Positions 7,331 through 14,968 of a stretch of 20,344 nucleotides of DNA are shown piece by piece; within the stretch, counting starts at the first letter, position 1, and the number at the start of each line of letters is the position of its first letter. Source of the stretch: a virus; IMG/VR virus record IMGVR_UViG_3300042521_000120, positions 1 to 20,344 of that record. One strand, given 5' to 3'. A program made the position numbers and the translations under genes. The notes below the pieces were generated by a model. That model made no database searches, was not told where the DNA came from, and worked only from the letters and a program-made list of their open reading frames with translations.

Positions 7331-7864
7331 TTAAAAATCTGAACCGGAGACAATCGTAGAAATACCAGAAGCAGCCAAAGTACCGTCCAAGAAGTTTGCA
7401 GGCAACTGCTCTTGTCCGTTCAAGGTCAAGGTGTAACCAGACATATCGCCCATAGCAGCACCAGTAACAATTGTTCCTCCGGTAACCTCGCAACCGTGTT
7501 CCAAACCTGCAACGAAGAAGTTAGAGTTGCGGTCTTCTACAATTACGATAGGACGGCCGTAAGCCATCAACTTGATTTCCTTGTGTGATTGCTTGCTCAA
7601 CTTGTGCAAGGTCAGGTTCAAGGTTTGGTCAAAGAACGTAGTTCCGTTATCACGGCTTGAAGTAATTGCCTGCTCAAAAGAAGACGTACCCTTCAATTCG
7701 TATTTGTATGCCGTCAAACCGCTACCCAATGTATCGATAGCGTCTGTATTGGTTACATCGTAGGTAACCGTAAGATTCTGATAGTTCAGAAAGTAAACCG
7801 CCTGAATGCCACCTACAACGTCTTTGCAAGGTTCGATTCGGCCAAGGGATAATGCACAAGCCAT
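7331..7864 (-). CDS. Probable major tail (tube) protein
   Basis: This is a 177-aa, beta-rich protein with a short conserved start (M-A-C-A-L-S-L-G-R-I-E-P-C-K-D-V-V-G-G). The core has Y-K-Y-E-L-K-G-T-S-S-F-E-Q (53-65), an N-L-T-L-H-K-L-S segment, and I-V-I-V-E-D-R-N-S-N-F. It ends with Y-T-L-T-L-N-G-Q-E-Q-L-P-A-N-F-L. Size, fold impression and the location after the capsid gene suit a tube protein of the lambda V/HK97 type. An A-rich, SD-less leader and an upstream terminator point to separate control of its level. A head decoration protein is the main alternative. Confidence 0.6.
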   Translation of the reverse strand: MACALSLGRIEPCKDVVGGIQAVYFLNYQNLTVTYDVTNTDAIDTLGSGLTAYKYELKGTSSFEQAITSSRDNGTTFFDQTLNLTLHKLSKQSHKEIKLMAYGRPIVIVEDRNSNFFVAGLEHGCEVTGGTIVTGAAMGDMSGYTLTLNGQEQLPANFLDGTLAASGISTIVSGSDF

Positions 7865-7889
7865 TTTGTTTTGTTTTTTTAGTTGGTTT

Positions 7890-7928
7890 AAAAAAGAAAG
7901 GGGTGGGGCGTCATTACACCACCACCCC
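7890..7928 (-). terminator. Intrinsic terminator after the capsid gene
   Basis: On the minus strand GGGGTGG (7928-7922), a 15-nt loop region, CCACCCC (7906-7900), then TTTCTTTTTT (7899-7890). It lies in the 85-bp gap between the capsid and major tail genes. It probably limits transcription of later genes compared with the capsid gene. I see no consensus promoter between it and the next gene, so it must be partly read through. Confidence 0.75.
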
Positions 7929-7949
7929 TATCAGGATTTTTGAAATTAA

Positions 7950-8879
7950 TTAAGCTCCGTAGTAAACGATGTCGCTACCGATACCGTATTGGATACCAGC
8001 GCTCATACGCATAATCAAGCGGAAGTTCTGAGAACCATCGATGTCAGCCATATCAATCAGGCGAACTTCGTTCTTGTCGCTCAACAAACCGGTACCGAAG
8101 AACAAGTTTGACTTCTGTGCAGCCACCATTTTGTTAGAAGACAAACCATTTGCAACGGCAACTTTGATACCGTCAAAGTACAACTCCTGATTGTTGAACC
8201 AAGTGGTACCAGCATTGTCAACACCGTTTGCACCTACTCCTGAAGCGGCAAAGCCACCCAAAGCACGTACGTAGGCCTTAGCCACGTTCTGAGGAACGTA
8301 CAAGTACAAATCTTCCTTACCGTAAAGAGCAGCAGGGATAGCGTCAACTACCTTACCCAACTCGGTGATTACGTTAGAAGCAGTAACGGTAGTACCGGTT
8401 ACATCGATAACGTCAGAATCAGCAGCGAACAAAGTTTGGAATCCTGCGAACTGACCAGCAGATGCGTTAACACCAGCCCAGATGTTTTGCTCGATACGAG
8501 CAGCAACACGCTCAGCAGCGTAGGCAACGATGAAGTCGGTGAAAGAAGCAGGTACATTCTTGAAAGAAGAATAACCCATCTCTACGGCCTGCCAAGTTTG
8601 CTCGAAGTCCTTCTTGCACATCTGCAAGTTAACTTGGAACTCTTCCAAGGTCAAAACACGCTCGGTCAAGGTCACGGTAGATGTTGGGTCGAAGTCGCAA
8701 GTAGCGTCCTTCAGGATGTCGTCTGTGTTAACCTTTTGGATAACGGATTTGTAGTATACGTTGGGCATAATCTCGATGAGACCTTTGTCCAAGGTAGGTG
8801 CGCTCAAAAGAGCAGCGGCCACGTAACGGCCAGCGAATTCGCCAGCATAGGTCGTGGTGATTGAAGTAGTCGTGGGCAT
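7950..8879 (-). CDS. Major capsid protein (HK97 fold expected)
   Basis: This 309-aa protein follows protease and scaffold. It opens with T-T-T-S-I-T-T-T-Y-A-G-E-F-A-G-R-Y (2-18). It continues with an E-loop-like region (residues about 45-75), a helical stretch A-A-E-R-V-A-A-R-I-E-Q-N-I-W-A-G (the spine helix of HK97-type capsids), and D-L-Y-L-Y-V-P-Q-N-V-A-K-A-Y in the A-domain. The end is F-R-L-I-M-R-M-S-A-G-I-Q-Y-G-I. There is no extra N-terminal scaffold domain, consistent with a separate scaffold gene. Codon use is slanted to C-ending and A-ending triplets as expected of a highly expressed gene. A strong terminator follows directly. Confidence 0.85.
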   Translation of the reverse strand: MPTTTSITTTYAGEFAGRYVAAALLSAPTLDKGLIEIMPNVYYKSVIQKVNTDDILKDATCDFDPTSTVTLTERVLTLEEFQVNLQMCKKDFEQTWQAVEMGYSSFKNVPASFTDFIVAYAAERVAARIEQNIWAGVNASAGQFAGFQTLFAADSDVIDVTGTTVTASNVITELGKVVDAIPAALYGKEDLYLYVPQNVAKAYVRALGGFAASGVGANGVDNAGTTWFNNQELYFDGIKVAVANGLSSNKMVAAQKSNLFFGTGLLSDKNEVRLIDMADIDGSQNFRLIMRMSAGIQYGIGSDIVYYGA

Positions 8880-8891
8880 TGTTTAATTGAT

Positions 8892-9443
8892 TTATTTGTT
8901 AATACGGGCAAGAACTCGGTCAAGAGCAGACTCCGGGGCATTCTGTGCGAGGTTCACTCGTGCAGGGGCAGGTGCTGCTTCTGGGTTGTGGCGGATGGGC
9001 ATAGCAGCAGGCATATCGCTAGACATCTCTTGCTTCTTTTTTGCCATTTCCTCTTTGATTGCTGATAACTCAGCTTTCATCTCTTCAATGAGTGGCATAA
9101 CCATCTCCTTGATTTTGTCCTCCATCGTTGGCTCTACGGCTGCTTCAACCTCGACCTCTACTGATGGAGCTTCTTCTTCTACCTCGGCTGCTGCTTCTTT
9201 GATTTCACCGATAACACCTTCTTCAACTACAACCAAAATGCGGCCATCTTCCATTTGATACTCACCGACTGGGACTGCAATACGGTCTTCCTCTGATACG
9301 ATGAAAATGGGTTGGCCTGCCTCAAATGATTCAGCTTCTAGGACGGTGCCGTTATCGAGTTTGGCTTGCGCCAACTCAACTTCGGATGTCTCAACTGCGG
9401 ACAGCTCGGCAAAGAATTTCTGGAAAATTTCTGTTGCTTTCAT
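8892..9443 (-). CDS. Probable capsid scaffolding protein
   Basis: This is a 183-aa acidic protein. Residues 1-65 form a small beta-type domain (A-K-L-D-N-G-T-V-L-E-A-E-S-F, D-R-I-A-V-P-V-G-E-Y). Residues 83-108 are an Ala/Glu/Val low-complexity stretch. Residues 107-140 are a charged coiled coil (M-E-D-K-I-K-E-M, then M-K-A-E-L-S-A-I-K-E-E-M-A-K-K-K). The end is Pro/Ala-rich with a short helix (A-L-D-R-V-L-A-R-I). The coiled coil, acidic composition and position between protease and capsid gene are typical of scaffolds. I infer it fills the prohead and is removed by the protease. Confidence 0.7.
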   Translation of the reverse strand: MKATEIFQKFFAELSAVETSEVELAQAKLDNGTVLEAESFEAGQPIFIVSEEDRIAVPVGEYQMEDGRILVVVEEGVIGEIKEAAAEVEEEAPSVEVEVEAAVEPTMEDKIKEMVMPLIEEMKAELSAIKEEMAKKKQEMSSDMPAAMPIRHNPEAAPAPARVNLAQNAPESALDRVLARINK

Positions 9444-9479
9444 AATTCAAATTACTCGTTAATTGGTTTTGTTACATTT

Positions 9480-9620
9480 TTAGGTTGGGACTTTGACGGT
9501 AACTCCCACTCCCTGTGCCTGGAGCGAACCATCGCAGCACTTCTTTGAGTAGGTGTTGTTCTTGCACAAGCAACCACGCTTGTCTCCTTTTGGTGAGGAA
9601 CGGCTTGGAGTCTGTTTCAT
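9480..9620 (-). CDS. 46-aa Cys-rich conserved phage mini-protein
   Basis: The ATG at 9620-9618 overlaps the protease TGA (ATGA), and the ORF ends in TAA at 9482-9480. The peptide starts M-K-Q-T-P-S-R-S-S-P-K-G-D-K-R and carries G-C-L-C-K-N-N-T-Y-S-K-K-C-C-D-G (residues 16-31). The remainder is Q-A-Q-G-V-G-V. The C-x-C ... C-C pattern could bind a metal or form a tight fold. I recall similar short peptides in the head regions of Bacteroidota phages, always without a function. It fills an otherwise empty gap. Confidence 0.75.
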   Translation of the reverse strand: MKQTPSRSSPKGDKRGCLCKNNTYSKKCCDGSLQAQGVGVTVKVPT

Positions 9621-10552
9621 AGTTTACCTAATTCTTTTAATTTAGATTCTGACCAACGCTTTGCGGCAAGACCTCCCCATAGCAGGAAGGAAATAGTACC
9701 ACAAGCAGCGGTATCGCTTTCATCGTAGTACGCCTCTGCACGGGATAGGTACGAATACATACGGGTAATGGTCTCTACCGATATTGCACGTCCGTCTGCG
9801 AGTTGTTGCGCTCGAATCTTGCCAACTGCCGTAGCGCATTTGTTACCGCCTTTCTCGTTTAGTTCAATTCCTCGCTTTGCGTTGTTGCGAACCGCTTCCG
9901 GGTAATCCGTATACGATTCCATTTCGATTCGCTTCTTGCTCTTTAAACGACCATCCTTTTTAATCTTGGCGATTATATTGGAAAGCATAAACTCTGCTTC
10001 CTCTTCCTCGATGCGCTCCAAGTGAGATTCCATCTGCATCTTGTCAACGAAGTACCCTTCAATGGAAAAGCCCTTAACACGTCCGGTCTTAACGTAGTTA
10101 TTCCAGATGTCATCGTTGTTCACCTTCATAGATACCATCCAGGTACCCTCCGGAAGTTCCAATCCGTAGATAGCCGTCTTATCCTTTTGCGGGTCTTCAA
10201 CAATCCAAGATTCCACAACCGACAAACCACTTAACTCCGCTGCGTGTTCAAGGGTGGTGTTTCCTTGGTATCCACGCATTAGGAACAACTCAGATGCCTT
10301 GCGTACCGTCTCCTTTGAGAAATACACGTAGAACTCTTCGCCTCCCTGGTTGCGGTAGATTGTTTTGTTTGGAATCAAAGCAGCGCCCATCAGGATACGC
10401 TTTTCCTCGTCTTGCGCCTTGAACTCTACCTCGTACTCCTTAGCCAAGGTGATAAAGTTCTCCTCAATCGCTGGGTGTTCAACGATTGATATTGCGTTGA
10501 TTCCGTTTAGTCCTTCGGTTTCTTCAAGGACAAGTTCAATTACTTTTTTCAT
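9617..10552 (-). CDS. XkdF-like prohead protease with C-terminal accessory domain
   Basis: This is a 311-aa protein. The start I-N-A-I-S-I-V-E-H-P-A-I-E-E-N-F (residues 18-33) is a recurrent signature of XkdF-type putative serine proteases. H103 in T-T-L-E-H-A and S163 in V-K-G-F-S-I-E-G-Y-F are the likely catalytic His and Ser, with V-E-S-W-I-V-E-D between them. Such enzymes cleave scaffold and capsid proteins during head maturation. The scaffold-like and capsid genes follow with only a 46-aa gene between, in agreement. From about residue 212 on there is a separate domain with P-E-A-V-R-N-N-A-K-R-G-I-E-L and T-I-T-R-M-Y-S-Y-L-S-R-A-E, a module I associate with phage head and DNA-processing proteins. 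Its function is unknown. Confidence 0.75.
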   Translation of the reverse strand: MKKVIELVLEETEGLNGINAISIVEHPAIEENFITLAKEYEVEFKAQDEEKRILMGAALIPNKTIYRNQGGEEFYVYFSKETVRKASELFLMRGYQGNTTLEHAAELSGLSVVESWIVEDPQKDKTAIYGLELPEGTWMVSMKVNNDDIWNNYVKTGRVKGFSIEGYFVDKMQMESHLERIEEEEAEFMLSNIIAKIKKDGRLKSKKRIEMESYTDYPEAVRNNAKRGIELNEKGGNKCATAVGKIRAQQLADGRAISVETITRMYSYLSRAEAYYDESDTAACGTISFLLWGGLAAKRWSESKLKELGKL

Positions 10553-12840
10553 TATCCGAATGTTGCGGTTCTTGCTCTGCGTCTTGCTAATTGTTGTGCA
10601 TTGGTAACCTCACCGGCAACCACATACGCCTGAATAGGTTGTTGGTTTCTCTCGTTAACGCTTTGCGCTAATTGGTTAATGCCCGAACGCCCAACGACAT
10701 TAAACTGAGGAGTTAATTGTGGCTGCGAGGGCGCTCCGGAACCTCCGGTGTCAAAGTTGGTATCTGGTGAATCGTATTGAGTTCGTGCGATTGACGCAAC
10801 TTGCGCCACGCTAAACGCTGCGGCAAGTCCTGCCTGTACATAAGGGTAACCAGGGAAGGCAGCGGTGTACGGAGACTTTTGTGCGGTAGTGTATGCGTTC
10901 TGAACTGCTTCAATACCAGAAATAACCGCAGTTGCAAGTGATAATTTCTTTTGAAACTCAAACTGCCGCCTTTTAGATTCTTCGTCTTCATTTGCAAAAG
11001 CAGCAGACAAGGCACTTATTGCCGCAATGCCGTCTTTTGCCATTTGAAACTTTGCAGCAGTTACCTCTCGGTCAAGTTCCTTGCTATCTCGTGCGTATTG
11101 GGATTCTGCTGCCGATTTATCCTGTAATAATTGCAAGTATGCATCGTATGCCTCTTGTTGCGCTACGGTTCCTTCTGCTGCGCTTTTAAGTCGTTGGTGA
11201 GCAATCTCAATCTCTATGTCAAGAATCTCTACCTGCTTATTATACTCAAGGTCTAATGCCTTTCTTCGGTTTTCCTCAATACCTGAAATAATAACGTATT
11301 CATCATAAATAACATCCCCGTTTTTTTGGATGAGTTCATTGTAGGTAACCATCTCCCGGTTAAGGGACATTTGATTCATCAGAAACTCAGAACGCTGACC
11401 TGCAACACGCTCTTCAATATCTACCAATTCGGTACGTGCCTGAATTAATGCAACCTCGTTTTCAATACTTGGTATCTTCTCGTATTGCGCTTGGGTGGCT
11501 GCAACGACTTGTTCTACCAATGCTTTTTCCTTTTCTAATTGCTCGGTTAGAATATCGTTTAGAATGTCGTTTGCTTCAATTCTTGATTCTATACTATTGA
11601 ATTCGTTATCTCGTTCTTGGCGGGCTTGTTCGGCAAGCAACTGATACGATAACTGAACCTCTGTTCTCTTTGCTGCCGCAAGAGCTGCTTGGTTTTCTAA
11701 TTTAACAATCTCCTGAGAATCAGAAATAACCGTTCCAAGATTCAAGGGAGTGCCCTTTGTGATAGAATCAAAAATTCGTGATACCGATAACTGAACAGCA
11801 CCAAGAGCGGTATTAAATACGTCTGCTACTGCTTGGTTTGCGGTGAAGGCATCCTTTGCCGTATCAAGGGCAAGAGAAACAAGGGCAAATGATTTCGCAC
11901 TACTTGCCAAGTCCTTGAAAGAATTCGCTGCCTTCTCGGTCTCTTGGCGAACCCCCTCAATGCTCGTCTTTGTTTCCTTAAAAGTATTGTTTGCCTTCTT
12001 GGTTTCTTTCTGGACTTCCTTTATTGCCGTCTCTGTTTTTTCAAAAGAGGTCTTGCTTTGCGCTTGGACGCCAGAAAGTAAAGTAATTAGTTTTTTAATA
12101 TAATCCGAAAGCTCTTCAACCTCTTCTTTCGCTTCTTCTGTTTCAATCTTGGGTTTAAGAGGTTCTATCTTAATACCGCCTATTGCTTCAGATGCCTTAG
12201 TTGCGTCTGTTGCTATTGCATTAAAACCTTTTTTTGAATCGGTAAAAACCTCATCGATATTCTCCGACAAGTTCTCAATGGAACCATTTAGGTTGTTATT
12301 GATTTCTGATGCCGCCTCATTCGCTCCGGTAACTATGGAGTTGAATCCACTATTGTCTAAGTCAGATATTGCGCTAGATATTTTGTTGACATCAGACGTT
12401 ACGGAACTGGATAAATTACCAAGGTCAGCCGCCACCGATTCAGACACCTTGCTTACATCATTCGCTATTGCGCCAAAACCCTTATTTGAGTCAGTACGCA
12501 TTGCGCCTATGTTCTCTGATACTTTGTCAATAGAACCGCTAAGGTTATTGTTTATTTCTAATGCCGCTTCGCTTGCTCCCTTGCTTATAGAATTAAATCC
12601 GCTATTATCTAACCCCGATACAGAATCAGATATTTTATCAATAGAACCGCTGAGGTTGTTATTTATTTCTGCGCCTGCTTTTTTTGCACCATTGGCTAGC
12701 GTATCAAAACCATCTTTATACTGACTCTGAACCGCAGCAATAGATTTAGCCAACTTTTCAGCAGCAGCATTAAGCTTGTCAATGGTTGCCTGTAAGTCGG
12801 TACCATCACCCTGAATTTTTACAGTTTCGACAATCGCCAT
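10552..12840 (-). CDS. Tail tape-measure protein
   Basis: At 762 aa it is one of the longest proteins here. It is helical almost throughout, with Ala/Glu/Lys/Gln-rich coiled-coil stretches at about 255-330 and 400-600. The first 220 residues are built of degenerate repeats: E-I-N-N-N-L-x-G-S-I at 58, 95 and 179, L-D-N-S-G-F-N-S-I at 77 and 161, and D-S-x-K-G-F-x-A-I-A at 117 and 201. Small-residue-rich segments at about 640-720 (A-T-A-V-I-S-G-I-E-A-V; A-G-L-A-A-A-F-S-V-A-Q-V) fit the membrane-active part of tape measures. The C-terminus is Gln/Arg-rich. In tape measures, length sets tail length. I see no lysozyme or peptidase domain. TAATG overlap to the protease gene. Confidence 0.8.
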   Translation of the reverse strand: MAIVETVKIQGDGTDLQATIDKLNAAAEKLAKSIAAVQSQYKDGFDTLANGAKKAGAEINNNLSGSIDKISDSVSGLDNSGFNSISKGASEAALEINNNLSGSIDKVSENIGAMRTDSNKGFGAIANDVSKVSESVAADLGNLSSSVTSDVNKISSAISDLDNSGFNSIVTGANEAASEINNNLNGSIENLSENIDEVFTDSKKGFNAIATDATKASEAIGGIKIEPLKPKIETEEAKEEVEELSDYIKKLITLLSGVQAQSKTSFEKTETAIKEVQKETKKANNTFKETKTSIEGVRQETEKAANSFKDLASSAKSFALVSLALDTAKDAFTANQAVADVFNTALGAVQLSVSRIFDSITKGTPLNLGTVISDSQEIVKLENQAALAAAKRTEVQLSYQLLAEQARQERDNEFNSIESRIEANDILNDILTEQLEKEKALVEQVVAATQAQYEKIPSIENEVALIQARTELVDIEERVAGQRSEFLMNQMSLNREMVTYNELIQKNGDVIYDEYVIISGIEENRRKALDLEYNKQVEILDIEIEIAHQRLKSAAEGTVAQQEAYDAYLQLLQDKSAAESQYARDSKELDREVTAAKFQMAKDGIAAISALSAAFANEDEESKRRQFEFQKKLSLATAVISGIEAVQNAYTTAQKSPYTAAFPGYPYVQAGLAAAFSVAQVASIARTQYDSPDTNFDTGGSGAPSQPQLTPQFNVVGRSGINQLAQSVNERNQQPIQAYVVAGEVTNAQQLARRRARTATFG
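12211..12669 (-). repeat. Degenerate protein-level repeats in the tape measure
   Basis: Residues 58-210 hold repeats with an 84-residue period (motifs at 77/161, 95/179 and 117/201), plus a third E-I-N-N-N-L copy at 58. The DNA copies have drifted, so this is an old internal duplication rather than a fresh tandem repeat. Confidence 0.65.
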
Positions 12841-12974
12841 TCTTTAATCCCCTCCTCGGTTTTATCGTTAGTGTACTTATACGTTCCTTTTGCAATCTCA
12901 ATGTCGTGGTCTATCCCTAGATAGGGCTGGCTATTTAAAACCTCCACCAAATAACTCAAATACGATTCTCTCAT
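12819..12974 (-). CDS. Small ORF (51 aa) between the tail-tip gene and the tape measure
   Basis: It starts at the ATG at 12974, overlapping the preceding TGA as ATGA, and ends at a TAA at 12821-12819, 22 nt inside the tape-measure gene. The product begins M-R-E-S-Y-L-S-Y-L-V-E-V-L-N and includes Y-L-G-I-D-H-D-I-E-I-A-K-G-T-Y-K-Y-T. It fills an otherwise empty 130-bp gap. The coupling at both ends supports a real gene. I do not recognise it; a small tail or chaperone-related protein is possible from its place. Confidence 0.6.
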   Translation of the reverse strand: MRESYLSYLVEVLNSQPYLGIDHDIEIAKGTYKYTNDKTEEGIKEWRLSKL

Positions 12975-14968
12975 ACATCATTTAATAACTCAAACTCTGC
13001 TCTTCCTGTGGTTAGATTGAATGTTGCTACGTTGACAATCCACCTCTGCCCATTCCACAACAACTTGTTCTTTAGGTCAAAATTTAGAATCTTGCCCAAA
13101 GGCAGAATAGCAGGAATGCGTACCAATCTACGGGAAGGGTCGTACAAATCTGTAATATAATCTTTCCAATACGCATTGTACAACGAGTTATTTACGGATT
13201 CCAAAAAGTACGGGTCAAGGTCTGCTCCGAAGTTTGTGGAGTAGGTTGTTGCTCCGTTGGTTGGTTTAGATGAAGAGTTGCAATACCAAAGTGTATCTAC
13301 TTCCACGGCATTGTTTCCCGTTATGATATTGGATAGGTCAATAAACGAAATCGGGAAATCACCAATGAAATAGGTCTCTGGAGCATAGAATAGGAATGGT
13401 TGGCCGACATACGTTTGCAGTTCACGGGTGACGGCATAACCAGCGAGGATGTCTGTTAAACCACCACCGTCTTCGTCTGTCAAGATGTTGAAAAGCATCT
13501 GGTCAAATTGCGGCTCTACCATCAACTCTTCCGTAGTATCAAATACAAACTCCGCCCTTAGGTCACCATATCCCACGTTATTGGTTAGGCGGTATTGCTC
13601 TCCGGTGATTGCTCCGGTCTCGTTGTACTGAAATTGAATTTGCTTGTACAACTGCGGGCGTTCTACCTGGCTCTCTGTGATGTCGAAGTATTGCGATAGG
13701 TCGATTGTTGCTCCACTTGCATACCATTCGCCTAAGGGCAACAAATCAAAGCTCGTAGAACTCGTTGGGATAACCACCAAATTAAACATCTTGCAGATAG
13801 AAGATACGAAGTCAGATACCTTCTGCTCTGGCATATTAGACGAAACGTCTACATCTGCATTTATTGTTTGAGTTGAACTATTGGTAGCGTCCATATACAG
13901 AGTGGCACCAACATACGCCTCAATCAAACTAACTTTAAGCGTCAGCGTATTGAACTCCTTTGCCCTTGTGTAGAAGGTAACCTTATCACCAAGTGTTAGG
14001 ACGATGCTAAATGTTCTTGTTTCGGATGCTGCTGGGTGAGCATCGATTACATACGCCTGAACCAACTGCCCATTCACAAATGCACCTATCTCGTAGTCTA
14101 CCGTGGCATTGTCCGTGGTAATGGTTACATCGTATGTATTGGATTCCGTTACCGTCCAGGTTTCTGTAGCAGTATTAAATTCGGCAGGTGTTGATGTTCC
14201 GTTAAAGGTAACAAGATTCCAAGGAAGCGTAAGCGATACACCTGGGCCGTACATATACTCCGCCCTGCGGTGGCACCACATATACAACTTCTCAAAGTCG
14301 TTGATGTTGGATATGCTAAACGATACACCGTACTTAGCAGCAATCGCATCAAATATGCGGTCTACCGGAATAGCGGGTTTTAGATTGTAGTATTGAACTC
14401 CGTGGTCTTGGTTTACATTATGAAAGTGTATGTTGTTCGGGTCATTATTCATACTATCACTCTCGTAGAACCAAACATCCTGCGGGGTAATTAGTGGATA
14501 GATTACCGGGGCCAGAGCGTTAGTCGTTAGCCCTGAGTGAATCGTTTCTTGGTCGTAGGTGTGGTCGTATGCCGACATATCCAAGTCGTACAAATAATCC
14601 TCACCAAAAAGGTCGGTAAGGTTTACAAGCAGTCCGTAAAAGGTGACGTCATAGGCATAGGGCGCATTCTTACGCATCTGTACGCCTTCCAACTCTATCG
14701 AACCATAGCGGAACACCAACCCGTTGATTTCAATGCGTCCTTCGGCACGCAATCGGTAATCAGCCCCACCGACAATATCCGTGCGGTAGTAATGTTCAAA
14801 GATTGAATTGTTCCGGGGTGATGCCGGAACGCTGAACCCTTGCGTGTAGTCCGTGAAGACCTTGCTTATGTCTTGAATGTTTTGGACGGATAGGTTAATC
14901 GTAATATCCTCATCCCCGAACATATCAAGTTCCTGGTCACCTACGAATAAAGTTACCTTATTTCTCAT
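12971..14968 (-). CDS. Large tail-tip / baseplate hub-type protein
   Basis: This 665-aa protein begins with short strands (V-T-L-F-V-G-D-Q-E-L-D-M-F) followed by the block D-I-S-K-V-F-T-D-Y-T-Q-G-F-S-V-P-A-S (residues 33-50) and N-x-I-F-E-H-Y-Y. I associate this start with a tail protein family of Bacteroidota phages. A domain at about residues 60-135 resembles the beta-barrel entry of tail hub proteins. The middle (240-370) is a Thr/Ser-rich beta domain that may be an inserted carbohydrate-binding or decoration module. The last 200 residues are again conserved-looking. No peptidase motif is visible. Adjacent to the tape-measure gene, it probably caps the tail tube. Confidence 0.55.
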   Translation of the reverse strand: MRNKVTLFVGDQELDMFGDEDITINLSVQNIQDISKVFTDYTQGFSVPASPRNNSIFEHYYRTDIVGGADYRLRAEGRIEINGLVFRYGSIELEGVQMRKNAPYAYDVTFYGLLVNLTDLFGEDYLYDLDMSAYDHTYDQETIHSGLTTNALAPVIYPLITPQDVWFYESDSMNNDPNNIHFHNVNQDHGVQYYNLKPAIPVDRIFDAIAAKYGVSFSISNINDFEKLYMWCHRRAEYMYGPGVSLTLPWNLVTFNGTSTPAEFNTATETWTVTESNTYDVTITTDNATVDYEIGAFVNGQLVQAYVIDAHPAASETRTFSIVLTLGDKVTFYTRAKEFNTLTLKVSLIEAYVGATLYMDATNSSTQTINADVDVSSNMPEQKVSDFVSSICKMFNLVVIPTSSTSFDLLPLGEWYASGATIDLSQYFDITESQVERPQLYKQIQFQYNETGAITGEQYRLTNNVGYGDLRAEFVFDTTEELMVEPQFDQMLFNILTDEDGGGLTDILAGYAVTRELQTYVGQPFLFYAPETYFIGDFPISFIDLSNIITGNNAVEVDTLWYCNSSSKPTNGATTYSTNFGADLDPYFLESVNNSLYNAYWKDYITDLYDPSRRLVRIPAILPLGKILNFDLKNKLLWNGQRWIVNVATFNLTTGRAEFELLNDV

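Noticed and set aside
9444-9479. TAATTTG ahead of the scaffold gene as a minus-strand promoter
   Set aside because: It lacks one base of the TAnnTTTG consensus and there is no TTTG at the proper distance upstream.
12211-12669. Possible CRISPR-like or tandem DNA repeat in the tape measure
   Set aside because: The copies are only similar at protein level, lie in one reading frame and have no spacer/repeat regularity.
12149-12724. 191-aa open frame on the plus strand opposite the tape measure
   Set aside because: It is antisense to the repetitive first part of the tape-measure gene, has Leu/Pro/Ser-rich low-information sequence, and no start signal or coupled neighbour. It is a shadow of the coding strand.
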